17,248 bases of DNA from Ponticaulis sp. (GTDB taxonomy: Bacteria > Pseudomonadota > Alphaproteobacteria > Caulobacterales > Hyphomonadaceae). Under the pieces are notes generated by a model. That model worked only from the letters and a program-made list of their open reading frames with translations, was not told where the DNA came from and did not search any database. Position numbers and translations under genes: made by a program. Shown here piece by piece: positions 6,982-15,502 of this stretch (positions are counted from its first letter, which is position 1; each line of letters opens with the position of its first letter). Where the stretch lies: contig PABS01000017.1 in NCBI GenBank assembly GCA_002699325.1, positions 1 to 17,248 of the forward strand. Direction: 5' to 3'.

Positions 6982-7345
6982 TCAGGTGGAGGCCTATTTT
7001 TTGTTTTATCTCTGCCGGAAAATACAACGCCCGGTCGCGCAGCGAGCCTTAGAACATGCACGTCCTTTCCTGTCTGCTTAATTTTTCAGCACATTTCATG
7101 AAAATTTGGAATATCGACAATAACGTTCTGGAATTTGGAAATTTTTAGAAAACAATTTCAAGTGCTTGCGGTTACCGCGAAAAATGATTGCGCGATCATT
7201 CAACATTCTGTCGAGCGGTGACAGACAGCCTCTTTCGCAGGTCAACGCAGTCGATTCATCGTTTCCTCATAGCCCTCTGGCATCCATTTTGCTGATTCAC
7301 AGCGAAAACCGAATGCACGGTCAAAGCTGAACAGACAGGATAGTC
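6982..7345. promoter_or_regulatory. 364-base divergent intergenic region with three dyads
   Basis: This AT-rich gap separates the unknown minus-strand gene from the GH5 gene and must hold both promoters. I see three short perfect dyads: TTTCATGAAA (7094-7103), GCGGT-T-ACCGC (7168-7178) and AATGAT-N6-ATCATT (7183-7200). A repeated TTTGGAA/TCTGGAA motif occurs at 7105-7111, 7127-7133 and 7134-7140. These are candidate regulator sites; no regulator is encoded nearby. The GH5 ribosome site (CAGGA, 7336-7340) closes the region. I see no open frame or RNA gene here. Confidence 0.4.
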
Positions 7346-8461
7346 ATGGGGCGCATAGTTTTCTTTCTGACGCTAATAGCCGCGGGGCTCGCCATTGCGC
7401 TTTTCGTTTTCGATGGCGACGTACCGACAGGCGGCCAGACCTATGCTCAATCATCAGGCAATTTTGGACTCCGGCAGACAAGCTCGCCGGACGCCAGCAC
7501 GGCCTCCCCTCCTGCCGCTGTCAGCACACCTGTCTCCGCCTCCCCGTCGCAATCGCCGATCAATCGTTGCGTCAATATGGGCGGCGCGCTGGAAGCCGAG
7601 AACGAAGGCGACTGGGGGTATACGATCCGCCGCTCAGATTTTACGCGTATCAGAGCAATGGGCTTTGATACCGTGCGCATCCCCGTCAAATGGTCAGCAC
7701 ATGCTGACCCACTGCCGCCCTACAGTATCGATCCTTCGCTGTTTACCCGGGTCGACACAGTAGCAAAACAGGCCATTGATGCAGGTCTCCAGCCGATCAT
7801 CGATGTGCACCATTATGACGACATCAATGAAGACCCCAAGGGGCACACTCCGCGTCTGATGGCGATCTGGAAGCAGATCTCAGAGCATTACGCAAACTGG
7901 CCCGACGATCTGATTTTCGAACTCCTCAATGAACCTCATACCGAGCTGACCGCGAAACGCATCGACAAACTGAACCGCGCACTTCTCCGTCAGGTCCGCG
8001 AGACCAATCCGGATCGTTGGGTCATTCTCGGTGGCGGCAATTGGGGCTCGCTTGAAGGCTTGATGGAAACGAACCCGCCCTACGATCCGAGGGCCATTGT
8101 CACCTTCCATTATTATGAACCCTTCGAATTCACCCATCAGGGTGCACCCTGGGCCTGGAAGAAAGTTCCGCTTGGGCAAACCTGGGGCACGTCCGAGGAT
8201 CGACAGGACGTCGTCGCACATCTGACGGCTGCGGCTCGCTGGCAGGAGAAAGTGGGCATGCCGGTCTTCCTTGGCGAATTTGGCGTCTATGTTGAAGTCG
8301 ATGACACCCAGCGCGCCCAGTATGTCGAGTTCGTCCGTCGCACGTCAGAACGTCTGGGAATGGGCTGGTGTTACTGGGACTGGGGCACCACACTGGGCAT
8401 GTACAATCTGGAACGCGAAACCCTCCACCCCGGGTTTCAAACCGCCCTTTTTGCCGACTGA
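7346..8461 (+). CDS. Glycoside hydrolase family 5 (cellulase-type) enzyme
   Basis: This 371-residue exported enzyme should hydrolyse beta-1,4-linked glucans or related polysaccharides by the retaining mechanism. The N-terminus has a hydrophobic span (4-22) that is either a signal peptide or an uncleaved anchor, followed by a Ser/Pro/Thr-rich linker to about residue 70. The GH5 motifs come in order: RIPVKW (111-116), VHHYD (154-158), LNEPH with acid/base Glu196, FHYYEP (254-259), and GEFGVY with nucleophile Glu311, then YWDW (343-346). The catalytic domain starts near 74 and has ordinary length for a single GH5 barrel without a carbohydrate-binding module. It is preceded by a long intergenic region, so it probably has its own regulated promoter. 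Confidence 0.93.
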   Translation: MGRIVFFLTLIAAGLAIALFVFDGDVPTGGQTYAQSSGNFGLRQTSSPDASTASPPAAVSTPVSASPSQSPINRCVNMGGALEAENEGDWGYTIRRSDFTRIRAMGFDTVRIPVKWSAHADPLPPYSIDPSLFTRVDTVAKQAIDAGLQPIIDVHHYDDINEDPKGHTPRLMAIWKQISEHYANWPDDLIFELLNEPHTELTAKRIDKLNRALLRQVRETNPDRWVILGGGNWGSLEGLMETNPPYDPRAIVTFHYYEPFEFTHQGAPWAWKKVPLGQTWGTSEDRQDVVAHLTAAARWQEKVGMPVFLGEFGVYVEVDDTQRAQYVEFVRRTSERLGMGWCYWDWGTTLGMYNLERETLHPGFQTALFAD

Positions 8462-8537
8462 GCTTTTCGCAGGTGCATCATAAACGCCTTGACGGTTGGC
8501 TCTGGCGTCCCCAAAACCACTACTATGATTATCATTT

Positions 8538-8543
8538 AGGAGG
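8538..8543 (+). promoter_or_regulatory. Ribosome binding site for the thiolase TTG start
   Basis: AGGAGG lies 8 bases before a TTG at 8552. Thiolases normally have about 6-8 residues before the first strand (VVIVGMARTP), and the next ATG falls inside that strand, so TTG is the credible start. Confidence 0.75.
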
Positions 8544-8551
8544 ACACGACC

Positions 8552-9736
8552 TTGAGCACACAAGACGATCCGGTCGTAATTGTCGGAATGGCACGCACGC
8601 CAATGGGCGGCCTGCTGGGCGATCTCGCAAGCTTTTCAGCCAATGAACTTGGCGCCGCAGCAATCAAAGCTGCGCTGGAAGAAGCTGGCGTCGATCCTGA
8701 AGAGATCAATGAAATTGTCATGGGCAACTGCCTGCCGGCAGGTCAGGGCCAGGCACCTGCACGTCAGGCTGGCATCAAGGCCGACCTCGGCCAGCACGTC
8801 GAATCCACAACCATCAATAAGATGTGTGGTTCCGGCATGCAGGCGGCGGTGATGGGCACAGCCTCCATCCTGTCCGGTCAGGCTCAGATTGTCATCGCCG
8901 GCGGCATGGAAAGCATGACGAATGCGCCGCACATGATCGACCTGCGCAAGGGGCACAAATACGGCCACACCCAGACCAAAGACCATATGGCGCTGGACGG
9001 TCTTGAAGACGCCTATGCCGGCGAGCCTATGGGCAAATTTGCAGATATGATTGCCGAGAAATACCAGTTCACGCGCGAACAGCAGGACGAATACGCCCTT
9101 GAAACGCTTCGTCGTGCGCAGGAAGCGTCTGAAAAAGGCAAGTTCAAGCGAGAGATTACGCCCGTCACGGTCAAGACCCGCAAGGGCGACACGACCATCG
9201 ACGAAGACGAGCTGCCACGCACAGCCCGCCCCGACAAAATTCCAACTCTGCGCCCGGCCTTCAACAAAGAAGGCACGGTTACGGCTGCCAACGCCTCCGC
9301 GATCTCTGACGGTGCAGCGGCACTCGTTCTGATGAAAAAGTCAGAAGCCGAGAAGCGCGGCCTTAAGATCATCGCGAAGATCGTCTCTTCTGCATCCCAT
9401 GCCCACGCGCCGGAATACTTCACGACCGCACCGGTGCCAGCCATGCAGAAAGCACTGGAGAAAGCCGGCTGGAAAAAGGATGACGTCGACCTCTGGGAGA
9501 TCAACGAGGCCTTTGCCGTCGTTCCGATGATCGCGATGAAAGAGCTCGGACTCAGCCATGACACTCTCAACGTCCATGGCGGCGCCTGCGCACTGGGTCA
9601 CCCGATTGGTGCATCCGGCGCACGCGTCATTGTCACGCTTCTTTCTGCGATGGAACAGCAGGATAAAAAACGCGGCGTCGCCTCGCTCTGCATCGGCGGC
9701 GGCGAAGGCATTGCCATGTGCCTTGAGCGCGTCTGA
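8552..9736 (+). CDS. Acetyl-CoA C-acetyltransferase (thiolase)
   Basis: This 394-residue thiolase II condenses two acetyl-CoA to acetoacetyl-CoA, or cleaves the reverse, in the cytoplasm. Catalytic residues are in place: nucleophile Cys92 in NKMCGSGMQA (89-98), NEAF (318-321), His350 in CALGHPIGASG (346-356), and Cys380 in CIGGGEG (380-386). The GGMESM loop (117-122) is also standard. Translation starts at TTG with a strong ribosome site. The gene is followed 28 bases later by a clear terminator, and no phaB or other polyhydroxyalkanoate gene is adjacent, so I leave open whether it serves storage polymer synthesis, ketone metabolism or fatty-acid turnover. Confidence 0.96.
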   Translation: MSTQDDPVVIVGMARTPMGGLLGDLASFSANELGAAAIKAALEEAGVDPEEINEIVMGNCLPAGQGQAPARQAGIKADLGQHVESTTINKMCGSGMQAAVMGTASILSGQAQIVIAGGMESMTNAPHMIDLRKGHKYGHTQTKDHMALDGLEDAYAGEPMGKFADMIAEKYQFTREQQDEYALETLRRAQEASEKGKFKREITPVTVKTRKGDTTIDEDELPRTARPDKIPTLRPAFNKEGTVTAANASAISDGAAALVLMKKSEAEKRGLKIIAKIVSSASHAHAPEYFTTAPVPAMQKALEKAGWKKDDVDLWEINEAFAVVPMIAMKELGLSHDTLNVHGGACALGHPIGASGARVIVTLLSAMEQQDKKRGVASLCIGGGEGIAMCLERV

Positions 9737-9764
9737 TCGCAACTGAAACTGAAATCTCTCAATT

Positions 9765-9799
9765 AGGCCCTGACCTCGTGGTTGGGGCCTTTTGTTTTT
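9765..9799 (+). terminator. Rho-independent terminator of the thiolase gene
   Basis: An 11-bp stem (AGGCCCTGACC at 9765-9775, GGTTGGGGCCT at 9780-9790, two G-T wobbles) with a 4-base loop TCGT is followed by TTTGTTTTT. It begins 28 bases after the thiolase stop. Confidence 0.9.
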
Positions 9800-9910
9800 A
9801 ATGGCGTTCAGTTTTGAGAGCGCAAACCTGTCAGACTGAGGTGCACGCTGGACCGGTCAGACCCCCTCGGCTAGGGTCGGCTCAGTGTCGGGACCGATTG
9901 GGAGAATTGA

Positions 9911-10342
9911 ATGATCCGCTTATTTACGACTGCCGCCTGCCTCACTCTGGCAACCCCGGTCGCCGTCGCCGCCCCGGCTAATTTTACACCCGGCCTTTGG
10001 GAAACCAGCATCACCTTCAGTGTTCTGGAACAGTCAAACACAGACGCCACAACCGATTGCATGGGCCCTGAAGAGGCACAGACCGAGCTCTCCAGCCTGG
10101 CATCGGAATTTGCGACAGGCATGGGCTGCACAGCGCAGAATCTTAAGGAAGGTGACAACACAGTCAGCTTTTCAATGTCCTGCACGCCGGATTCGGTTTT
10201 CAACGCCGGAAATGCAGTAATGACGAAAGTGTCTGATACGAATTTCAGTATCGAAGGCGATTTATCGCTGACGCTCCCCAATCAGCAAGACGCCGTTGGT
10301 AAGCTCCGCACGAACTCCAGGCGCGTTGGCGCTTGTAGTTAA
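9911..10342 (+). CDS. DUF3617 family secreted protein (copy 1)
   Basis: The 143-residue product starts with a signal peptide (cleavage probably near AVAA, 18-21). It fits the DUF3617 family: PGLWET near the mature N-terminus (27-32), then Cys50, MGC with Cys73, Cys91 and Cys142, all of which have counterparts in the adjacent copy. Four Cys in a periplasmic protein suggest two disulfides. The function of the family is unknown. Shine-Dalgarno GGGAG lies 6 bases before the ATG. The next gene, 21 bases downstream, is a paralogue of exactly the same length, and the two are surely one operon. Confidence 0.8.
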   Translation: MIRLFTTAACLTLATPVAVAAPANFTPGLWETSITFSVLEQSNTDATTDCMGPEEAQTELSSLASEFATGMGCTAQNLKEGDNTVSFSMSCTPDSVFNAGNAVMTKVSDTNFSIEGDLSLTLPNQQDAVGKLRTNSRRVGACS

Positions 10343-10363
10343 GCTGAGCGACTGGAGATTTAC

Positions 10364-10795
10364 ATGTTGAAACATCTGCTCTGTCTTGCAGCAATCGGCG
10401 CGATCGCACCTGTGGCTACCGCTGTGCCCGGCAACTTCATCACCGGACAGTGGGAAACGACGCTCACCGTCACCCTTGGCAAACTTTCAGACACGCAAAC
10501 GCTCAGCGAGTGCATGGCGCCCGAAGAAGCCAATCAGTCGATGGAAGGCCTCGCTGAAGAATTCGCGGGCGGCATGGGGTGCACAAGCGAGATCACAGGC
10601 ACGACCGCCGACACTGTCGCGTTTGACCTGTCCTGTTCACCTGAGTCTGTTTTCACCGAAGGACGCGCCACTATGACCCGCGTCTCGTCTACCGGTTTTA
10701 CGCTCGAGGGCGAACTCGGCGCTGACATTAACGGCCAGCTCATGCCAGCAACCATCAAGGCGAATTCGGGCCGGGTGGGGACCTGCGAGAGCTGA
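10364..10795 (+). CDS. DUF3617 family secreted protein (copy 2)
   Basis: This 143-residue protein aligns with the preceding gene's product nearly without gaps. Shared positions include the GxWET motif (28-32), ECM/DCM at Cys50, MGC at Cys73, the S-C-x-P-x-S-V-F block around Cys91, and a C-terminal Cys141. It also has its own signal peptide (about residues 1-20). Identity is moderate, so the duplication is old and both copies are kept, hinting at different partners or ligands. GGAG lies 6 bases before the ATG. No obvious intrinsic terminator follows. Confidence 0.8.
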   Translation: MLKHLLCLAAIGAIAPVATAVPGNFITGQWETTLTVTLGKLSDTQTLSECMAPEEANQSMEGLAEEFAGGMGCTSEITGTTADTVAFDLSCSPESVFTEGRATMTRVSSTGFTLEGELGADINGQLMPATIKANSGRVGTCES

Positions 10796-10894
10796 CCTTC
10801 ACACAGGCCACACCCACATGGATGTGCCGTTCAGGGTTTCTCTGGCGCTTTGTGAAGCGGTATGTTTAAGGTCTGTCATCGGAGAGCAGGCTTC

Positions 10895-10948
10895 ATGACC
10901 CCACACGCCTCACCAGAGCAATCACGCAGAATGAGCGTCCATGAGTAG
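10895..10948 (+). CDS. Possible 17-codon leader peptide before the DUF2332 gene
   Basis: An ATG at 10895 with purine-rich GGAGAGCAGG immediately upstream (10881-10890) opens 17 codons (MTPHASPEQSRRMSVHE) and stops at TAG 10946-10948, overlapping the DUF2332 ATG (10941) by 8 bases in another frame. The DUF2332 start itself has no good ribosome site, so reinitiation from this small frame is plausible. It could equally be chance. Confidence 0.3.
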   Translation: MTPHASPEQSRRMSVHE

Positions 10949-12002
10949 GGCGGAAATCCTCCGTCATTTTACCCAGCAGGCCAGCTGGAACAAGGCGCTG
11001 GCCTCACCGCTTACCGCGGCTCTCCTCGAAAAAATGGCAGACGACTTCGACTCGGATGGCGTCCTGTCTGCCCTCCTCTCAGATTGGACCGGCAATCCCG
11101 TTCGGGACGCTCTGGGCCTTCGTTTACTGGGAGCACTTCACTATGCGGTGCTCGCGAAACGAGACGATGCGCTGGCTGACGCCTTCCCAAACCGCGACCG
11201 TGAAGACTGGGACATCGACCAGATCTGGCCTGAAGCCGAGCGCTTTCTTCGGTCAGAGACAGACTGGGTCCGCAGCTTCATCAAGCACCCACCTCAGACG
11301 AACGAAACACGTCGCGGCTTCATGTTTCTCACCGGCATGCTGAACCTCGCCAAACAGTTTCGTATGCCGGTGGACATGCTTGAGCTCGGCGCCAGTGCGG
11401 GACTGAACCAGTATTTTGACGAATTTCGCTACACAACGCAGAACTGGAAATGGGGCAACCCAACCTCTCCGGTGCAGGTGTCGACGGAATGGCAGGCCTC
11501 ACTCCCGCCACTGGCGACCCCGCTTACCGTGCTTCAACGCAAAGCCTGCGACCAGAACCCGCTCAGCCTGTCAGATCCGGAGACCCGGCTCCGGCTCAAA
11601 AGTTATATCTGGCCAGATCAGCAGGAGCGCTTGTCACGGTTTGATGCGGCGGCCGACCTCGCCATTGAGCGAAATATACAGGTGGACAAAGCAGACGCCG
11701 TCGAATGGCTTGCAAGCCAGTTGAAGAAGAGACGTCCGCGTGTGCTCACAGTCGTCTGCCATTCGGTGTTCTTTCAGTATCCGCCGCGCGAAACGCGTCG
11801 CAAACTCACACAACTGATTGAGCTTGCGGGTGAGGATGCCTGCCCGGACTCCCCTCTGGCCTGGCTCCGCTATGAGCCCGAAGCCATATGGACCGAAACG
11901 GATTCCGCCCAGATGTTACTCGACTTTCGCGTCTGGCCCGGCAACAGCCACACCCGACTTGCCCGCTCGGATGGCCATGTCCGTCTTGTGACACCGGCTT
12001 AA
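10941..12002 (+). CDS. DUF2332 family protein
   Basis: The 353-residue cytoplasmic protein matches DUF2332. Typical pieces are the N-terminal HFTQQASWNKALASPLTAALL (9-29, key residues His9, Phe10, Gln13, Ser22, Pro23), ELGASAGLN (148-156), a WKWG segment (169-172), QRKACDQNPL (199-208), LKSYIWPDQQER (219-230) and VCHSVFFQYPP (272-282). The ELGASAGLN segment resembles the glycine-rich motif I of Rossmann-type SAM methyltransferases, so a methyltransferase-like fold is a reasonable guess, but no activity is established. The next in-frame codon upstream is a stop, fixing the ATG at 10941. Its TAA overlaps the stop of the convergent MscS gene by 4 bases. Confidence 0.88.
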   Translation: MSRAEILRHFTQQASWNKALASPLTAALLEKMADDFDSDGVLSALLSDWTGNPVRDALGLRLLGALHYAVLAKRDDALADAFPNRDREDWDIDQIWPEAERFLRSETDWVRSFIKHPPQTNETRRGFMFLTGMLNLAKQFRMPVDMLELGASAGLNQYFDEFRYTTQNWKWGNPTSPVQVSTEWQASLPPLATPLTVLQRKACDQNPLSLSDPETRLRLKSYIWPDQQERLSRFDAAADLAIERNIQVDKADAVEWLASQLKKRRPRVLTVVCHSVFFQYPPRETRRKLTQLIELAGEDACPDSPLAWLRYEPEAIWTETDSAQMLLDFRVWPGNSHTRLARSDGHVRLVTPA

Positions 12003-13459
12003 GCCTCTTCTTTCGGAGGCTCTTTCCGGTCACGGACCAGCTTCACCTTCAGTTCTGAATCGCCCATGATCCGGATCTCGTCCTGACGAAGTGGCAGATC
12101 GATTCCATTCTCTTTGAATTTATCCCATAGCGTCAGCATCACCGCTGAGCCGATGTTGTTGATGCCGTTCTGAGGATCGCGGATCCAGAACCGCGCCTCC
12201 ATCTGAACTGCCTCATCGCCGAACTCCATCAGCAGACATTTCGGCTCGGGATCGCGTTGCACACGCTCATGCTCCAGGCACGCCTCGACACACAGTTTCG
12301 CCGCCAGCCTGAGGTCGCTTTCATATTCAACAATGAAGCGGCGCTTGATCCGCACGAGATTGTTCGAATAGCTCCAGTTGACCACTTTATTGGTCACCAG
12401 CTGTTCGTTCGGGATAAGGTGTTCTTTCCCATCGCGCGTGATGACAGACGCATAGCGCAGACCCAGCGACTTCACCTCACCATAGGTGTCGTCTACTTCG
12501 ATAACGTCATGCGGCTTGATCGACCGGTCGGTCAGAAGGATGACGCCCGAGATGAAGTTGGCAACGATCTGCTGCATGCCAAAACCAAGGCCGACTGCCA
12601 ATGCGCCGCCAAATACAGCCAACCCACCGAGCGGAATGCCAATACTGGTCATGGTCAGGAAAGCCGCAGCGATGAAAAGACCAATCTGAATGGCATTTGC
12701 CATCAGGATCCTGAGTGAGGGCTCCACCTTTGGCAGCGTCTCAACGCGCGCCTTCAGTCGTTTGGATAGCCATTGTGCCGCAAAGAGAAAAATCGCAGCC
12801 ATCAGAATGGCCTGAAGCACAAAGGCCAGGTTAATCAGCTTGGTGTCGAACATCACACCTTTGCTGTTCACCCAGACCCAGATGTCGTCGAGCACACCAA
12901 ACGCATTCAGTATGGCCAGCCCCCAGGCCGCCCAGCGCACAGGCTTTCTGAGGTCAGCTGGCAGAAACTGCGTGATGAGCTTGATGACCAGCCAGGCCGT
13001 TGCAAGGCTGGCCGCCAGACGCACAAGGATGAAGGGCTGGGCAAAGGCCTGAAGCAGCGTCACGCCGACCCACAACAAGGCGATCCAGATCGCAGGCCGT
13101 AATCCTGGGTCAAGCACAAGTGGCGCAACCTGTTCGACCTTATCGCGCACCCCGGCAGGAAGTCTTTCGATGCCATACCTGATCGCCCGGCGTACACGCG
13201 GAGCCAGGATCAGGCCAATCAGCAGAGCAGCGAGAATAATGCCGATCTGAACACCAATGGCCATCAGGTTTTCAGGGGTCAGGAGGTGGAGCTGTATCCA
13301 GTTCCAGGCATCTGTCGCCAGTTCCTGAGCCTGCAGTGCCAGGTTTTCGCTCTGCGCCGGGTCAGCCGGCTGCCCCCCTGGCTCAAACGGGCCAGCAGGT
13401 CCTTGCGCCTGTGCAGAGGTGAGAGGTGAAGGGCTGACCATGATAACGACACCGGACAT
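11999..13459 (-). CDS. MscS-family mechanosensitive channel
   Basis: The 486-residue protein (from the ATG at 13459) is a large MscS-type channel that opens under membrane tension to release solutes. Hydrophobic segments lie near 67-87, 122-140, 143-165, 208-230 and 253-271, followed by the pore helix and its glycine/alanine-packed stretch GGLAVFGGALAVGLGFGMQ (278-296), then the beta domain start IKPHDVIEVDDTYGEV and a C-terminal soluble cage. The N-terminus (SPLTSAQAQGP) looks like the end of a signal peptide, but the hydrophobic core before it is short. A TTG at 13462 and an ATG at 13441 are alternative starts; none has a clear ribosome site. The gene is convergent with DUF2332 and stands alone. 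Confidence 0.95.
   Translation of the reverse strand: MSGVVIMVSPSPLTSAQAQGPAGPFEPGGQPADPAQSENLALQAQELATDAWNWIQLHLLTPENLMAIGVQIGIILAALLIGLILAPRVRRAIRYGIERLPAGVRDKVEQVAPLVLDPGLRPAIWIALLWVGVTLLQAFAQPFILVRLAASLATAWLVIKLITQFLPADLRKPVRWAAWGLAILNAFGVLDDIWVWVNSKGVMFDTKLINLAFVLQAILMAAIFLFAAQWLSKRLKARVETLPKVEPSLRILMANAIQIGLFIAAAFLTMTSIGIPLGGLAVFGGALAVGLGFGMQQIVANFISGVILLTDRSIKPHDVIEVDDTYGEVKSLGLRYASVITRDGKEHLIPNEQLVTNKVVNWSYSNNLVRIKRRFIVEYESDLRLAAKLCVEACLEHERVQRDPEPKCLLMEFGDEAVQMEARFWIRDPQNGINNIGSAVMLTLWDKFKENGIDLPLRQDEIRIMGDSELKVKLVRDRKEPPKEEA
12002..12025 (+). terminator. Weak terminator-like hairpin at the DUF2332/MscS junction
   Basis: AGCCTC (12002-12007) pairs with GAGGCT (12016-12021) and CTTT follows. 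It lies just after the DUF2332 stop and inside the last codons of the convergent MscS gene. The stem is short and the T-run weak. Confidence 0.35.
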
Positions 13460-13800
13460 CAACGAATGTGCTGAACATTAAACGAATTTGGGCGGCTGTC
13501 ATGTCTGGGAGATCGTCGTCGCCTATTAGACCGTCCAAGCATTTCACGTCAGGGTGCGACAAATTGTCAGCGACATATGCCTCCCATATTTAATTAACCA
13601 AAAGAACACATAGTCACAAAATGCAACCTGCAATTATAGCCAGGCAAGTGACCTGTTTTCCTTTGGTTTTCTCTGTCTTGATTCAGAGCGCTTGTAGGGA
13701 TTTTTGGTAACCGGCTGCGGAAAATTGCATCGACTAAGAACAGTTTTTTTTACTGAGACGACACAAATTCGGGCAGCTTCTTAATCAGGTGAGTACGTCG
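13460..13800. promoter_or_regulatory. 341-base AT-rich divergent region between MscS and chemoreceptor genes
   Basis: This region holds promoters for both flanking genes but no open frame I can support. An imperfect direct repeat AACGAATGTG/AACGAATTTG lies at 13461-13470 and 13481-13490, exactly 20 bases apart, just upstream of the channel gene. TTAATTAACC (near 13590) contains a TTAACC half-site of the CtrA type, a regulator that controls motility genes in this group; the full TTAA-N7-TTAA arrangement is absent. A run of eight T lies at 13744-13751. No confident -35/-10 pair was found. Confidence 0.35.
13787..13793 (+). promoter_or_regulatory. Ribosome binding site deciding the chemoreceptor start
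   Basis: AGGTGAG lies 7 bases before the ATG at 13801. An in-frame GTG at 13789 lies inside this sequence and has no ribosome site of its own, so ATG is preferred. Confidence 0.65.
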
Positions 13801-15492
13801 ATGAATTTCAAGAATGCGAAAATTTCGACCAAGATCCTTATGATCGTGGCGGGGTTTGGTATGGCGCTGGGTGTAGTCGCAGCCATCGGCTGGCTCAGCC
13901 TTGAAAACATGGCGAAATCAGCAAACCGGATTGAACTGGCTGCAGAGCAGATCGAACTCACTGCACGCCTCGACCATGACGCGATTGATCTCAACCGTAA
14001 TGAATACAGGCTGGCTGCAAATCCTGCCGAATTCGAAGAAATCCGTAATGCTATCAAACATGATGAAGCAGACTTCGAAACGCTTCTTGAAGAGCTTCGG
14101 TCCATCGCATCTGACTCTATGCAGCCTGCTTTGGAAGATATTGAGCACGCCTATGCTGCGTATGTCGCTGATATCGAGAAGAGCCTGACGCTTGCAGAAA
14201 CAACTGAGGCAGAGCTGAGCCAGGACCAACTCAATCTCCTTGAGGCGGTCGCCCATTCCGTCCCGCTTATGGAGGAATTAGAACACCTCATCACAGATTT
14301 CGCAGAACAGGCTCAGCAGAACGCCTTACAAACGGCTCACGCAGCGGAACGGACCGCTCATATTTCGGAATTTTTGATTATCGCTGTTGGCATTCTGTCT
14401 GTCATCATCGGCGTCACCACGGCTATCTTCATCAGTAAGCGCTTCATTTCGTCCCCGCTTCAGCGCGTCGTTCAGGGCCTTGCCAAGGTGTCGTCTGGCG
14501 ATCTCACGCATGAGATTGATTCTGATGACCGTACAGACGAAATCGGAGAGCTCAATCAGGCGCTGCAACGCTTTATCATCAGTGCCCACGAGAAGATTGA
14601 GCTGATGCAGAAACAGGAAGCTGAGGATCGGCTCAAGCTCGAGCGCGCAGAAAAAGTGCGCGACCTGACCGAACGCTTCCAGCTGGACATTTCGGAGGCT
14701 ATCACTTCGCTCGCCGGCGCTGCGGAAGAAATGGAAGCCACGGCCGTGTCCATGTCTGCCACGGCAGAAGAGACCAATGCGCAAACGCACAGCGTGTCGT
14801 CCGTCACGGTCCAGACAGCCTCAAATGTCCAGACCGTTGCCGCCGCCACTGAAGAAATGCTCGCAGCAATTTCAAGCGTCTCAGACCAAATGGGACGCGG
14901 CGCAAGCATTGCCGCAGAAGCCCGCAAGCGGACCCAGACGACAATTGAAAAGCTCAGCGCACTTTCCAATTCTGCAGATGCGATCGACGACATCCTTAAG
15001 CTGATCACAGATGTCACGGCACAGACCAAGCTTCTCGCCCTGAACGCCACGATTGAGGCGGTGAGAGCCGGTGAAGCGGGCAAAGGCTTTAACGTGGTCG
15101 CCCATGAGGTCAAAGCACTGGCCGAGCAGACCGAAAACGCCACGGCGACCGTCACGCGTCAGATCAAGGAAATCCAGCAGGCCACCGCCGAGATCGTCAG
15201 CTCAGTCAACGACATCAGCACAGTGGTTGAGGATGTGAGTGATGTCACAACCATCGTTGCGGCCTCAACGGAGCAACAGGTCACATCCACCGCTGAAATC
15301 AGCAAGAATGTCGCCGAAGTCTCTACTGGGACGGGGCATGTTTCTGACTCTCTTTCCATGCTGGAACAGGCAGCACAGACGACCGCTTCGGCGTCTGTTC
15401 AGGTCACCTCAACTGCGCGGGAACTCTCCCACCAGAGCCTCAACATCAAAACCTGTATTGATGGGTATCTCGCCTCTGTCGAAGCCGCCTGA
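13801..15492 (+). CDS. Methyl-accepting chemotaxis protein
   Basis: The 563-residue chemoreceptor senses a ligand outside the cytoplasmic membrane and controls CheA. It has a first membrane helix (about 11-33), a helical periplasmic domain of about 155 residues (34-188) that looks like a four-helix-bundle sensor, a second membrane helix (189-212), a HAMP domain (about 210-263) and a long coiled-coil signalling domain. The highly conserved hairpin tip is present at about 404-445 ([13 protein letters not shown], then RAGEAGKGF, then [13 protein letters not shown]), with Lys410 where Asn is most usual and Val421 where Ala is usual. The C-terminus lacks the NWETF-type tether for CheR/CheB. No other che genes are in the window, so it works with a chemotaxis cluster elsewhere. 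The ligand is unknown. Confidence 0.96.
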   Translation: MNFKNAKISTKILMIVAGFGMALGVVAAIGWLSLENMAKSANRIELAAEQIELTARLDHDAIDLNRNEYRLAANPAEFEEIRNAIKHDEADFETLLEELRSIASDSMQPALEDIEHAYAAYVADIEKSLTLAETTEAELSQDQLNLLEAVAHSVPLMEELEHLITDFAEQAQQNALQTAHAAERTAHISEFLIIAVGILSVIIGVTTAIFISKRFISSPLQRVVQGLAKVSSGDLTHEIDSDDRTDEIGELNQALQRFIISAHEKIELMQKQEAEDRLKLERAEKVRDLTERFQLDISEAITSLAGAAEEMEATAVSMSATAEETNAQTHSVSSVTVQTASNVQTVAAATEEMLAAISSVSDQMGRGASIAAEARKRTQTTIEKLSALSNSADAIDDILKLITDVTAQTKLLALNATIEAVRAGEAGKGFNVVAHEVKALAEQTENATATVTRQIKEIQQATAEIVSSVNDISTVVEDVSDVTTIVAASTEQQVTSTAEISKNVAEVSTGTGHVSDSLSMLEQAAQTTASASVQVTSTARELSHQSLNIKTCIDGYLASVEAA

Positions 15493-15502
15493 GGTTTTGC
15501 GA

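Noticed and set aside
9013..9570. 185-codon minus-strand frame opposite the thiolase
   Set aside because: Antisense to a complete thiolase with all catalytic residues; its Ser/Ala-rich translation is the mirror of the thiolase codons.
10811..10822. Palindrome CACATGGATGTG after the second DUF3617 gene, considered as a terminator
   Set aside because: The stem is only 5 bp with a 2-base loop and no T-run follows.
13703..13720. Possible sigma-54 promoter (TGGTAACCGGCTGC) before the chemoreceptor
   Set aside because: The spacing between the GG and GC elements is 9 rather than 10 bases and the flanking consensus bases are missing.
14556..15155. 199-codon minus-strand frame opposite the chemoreceptor
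   Set aside because: The Ser/Ala/Val-rich, apparently hydrophobic sequence arises from reverse-complemented coiled-coil codons of the chemoreceptor; no ribosome site.
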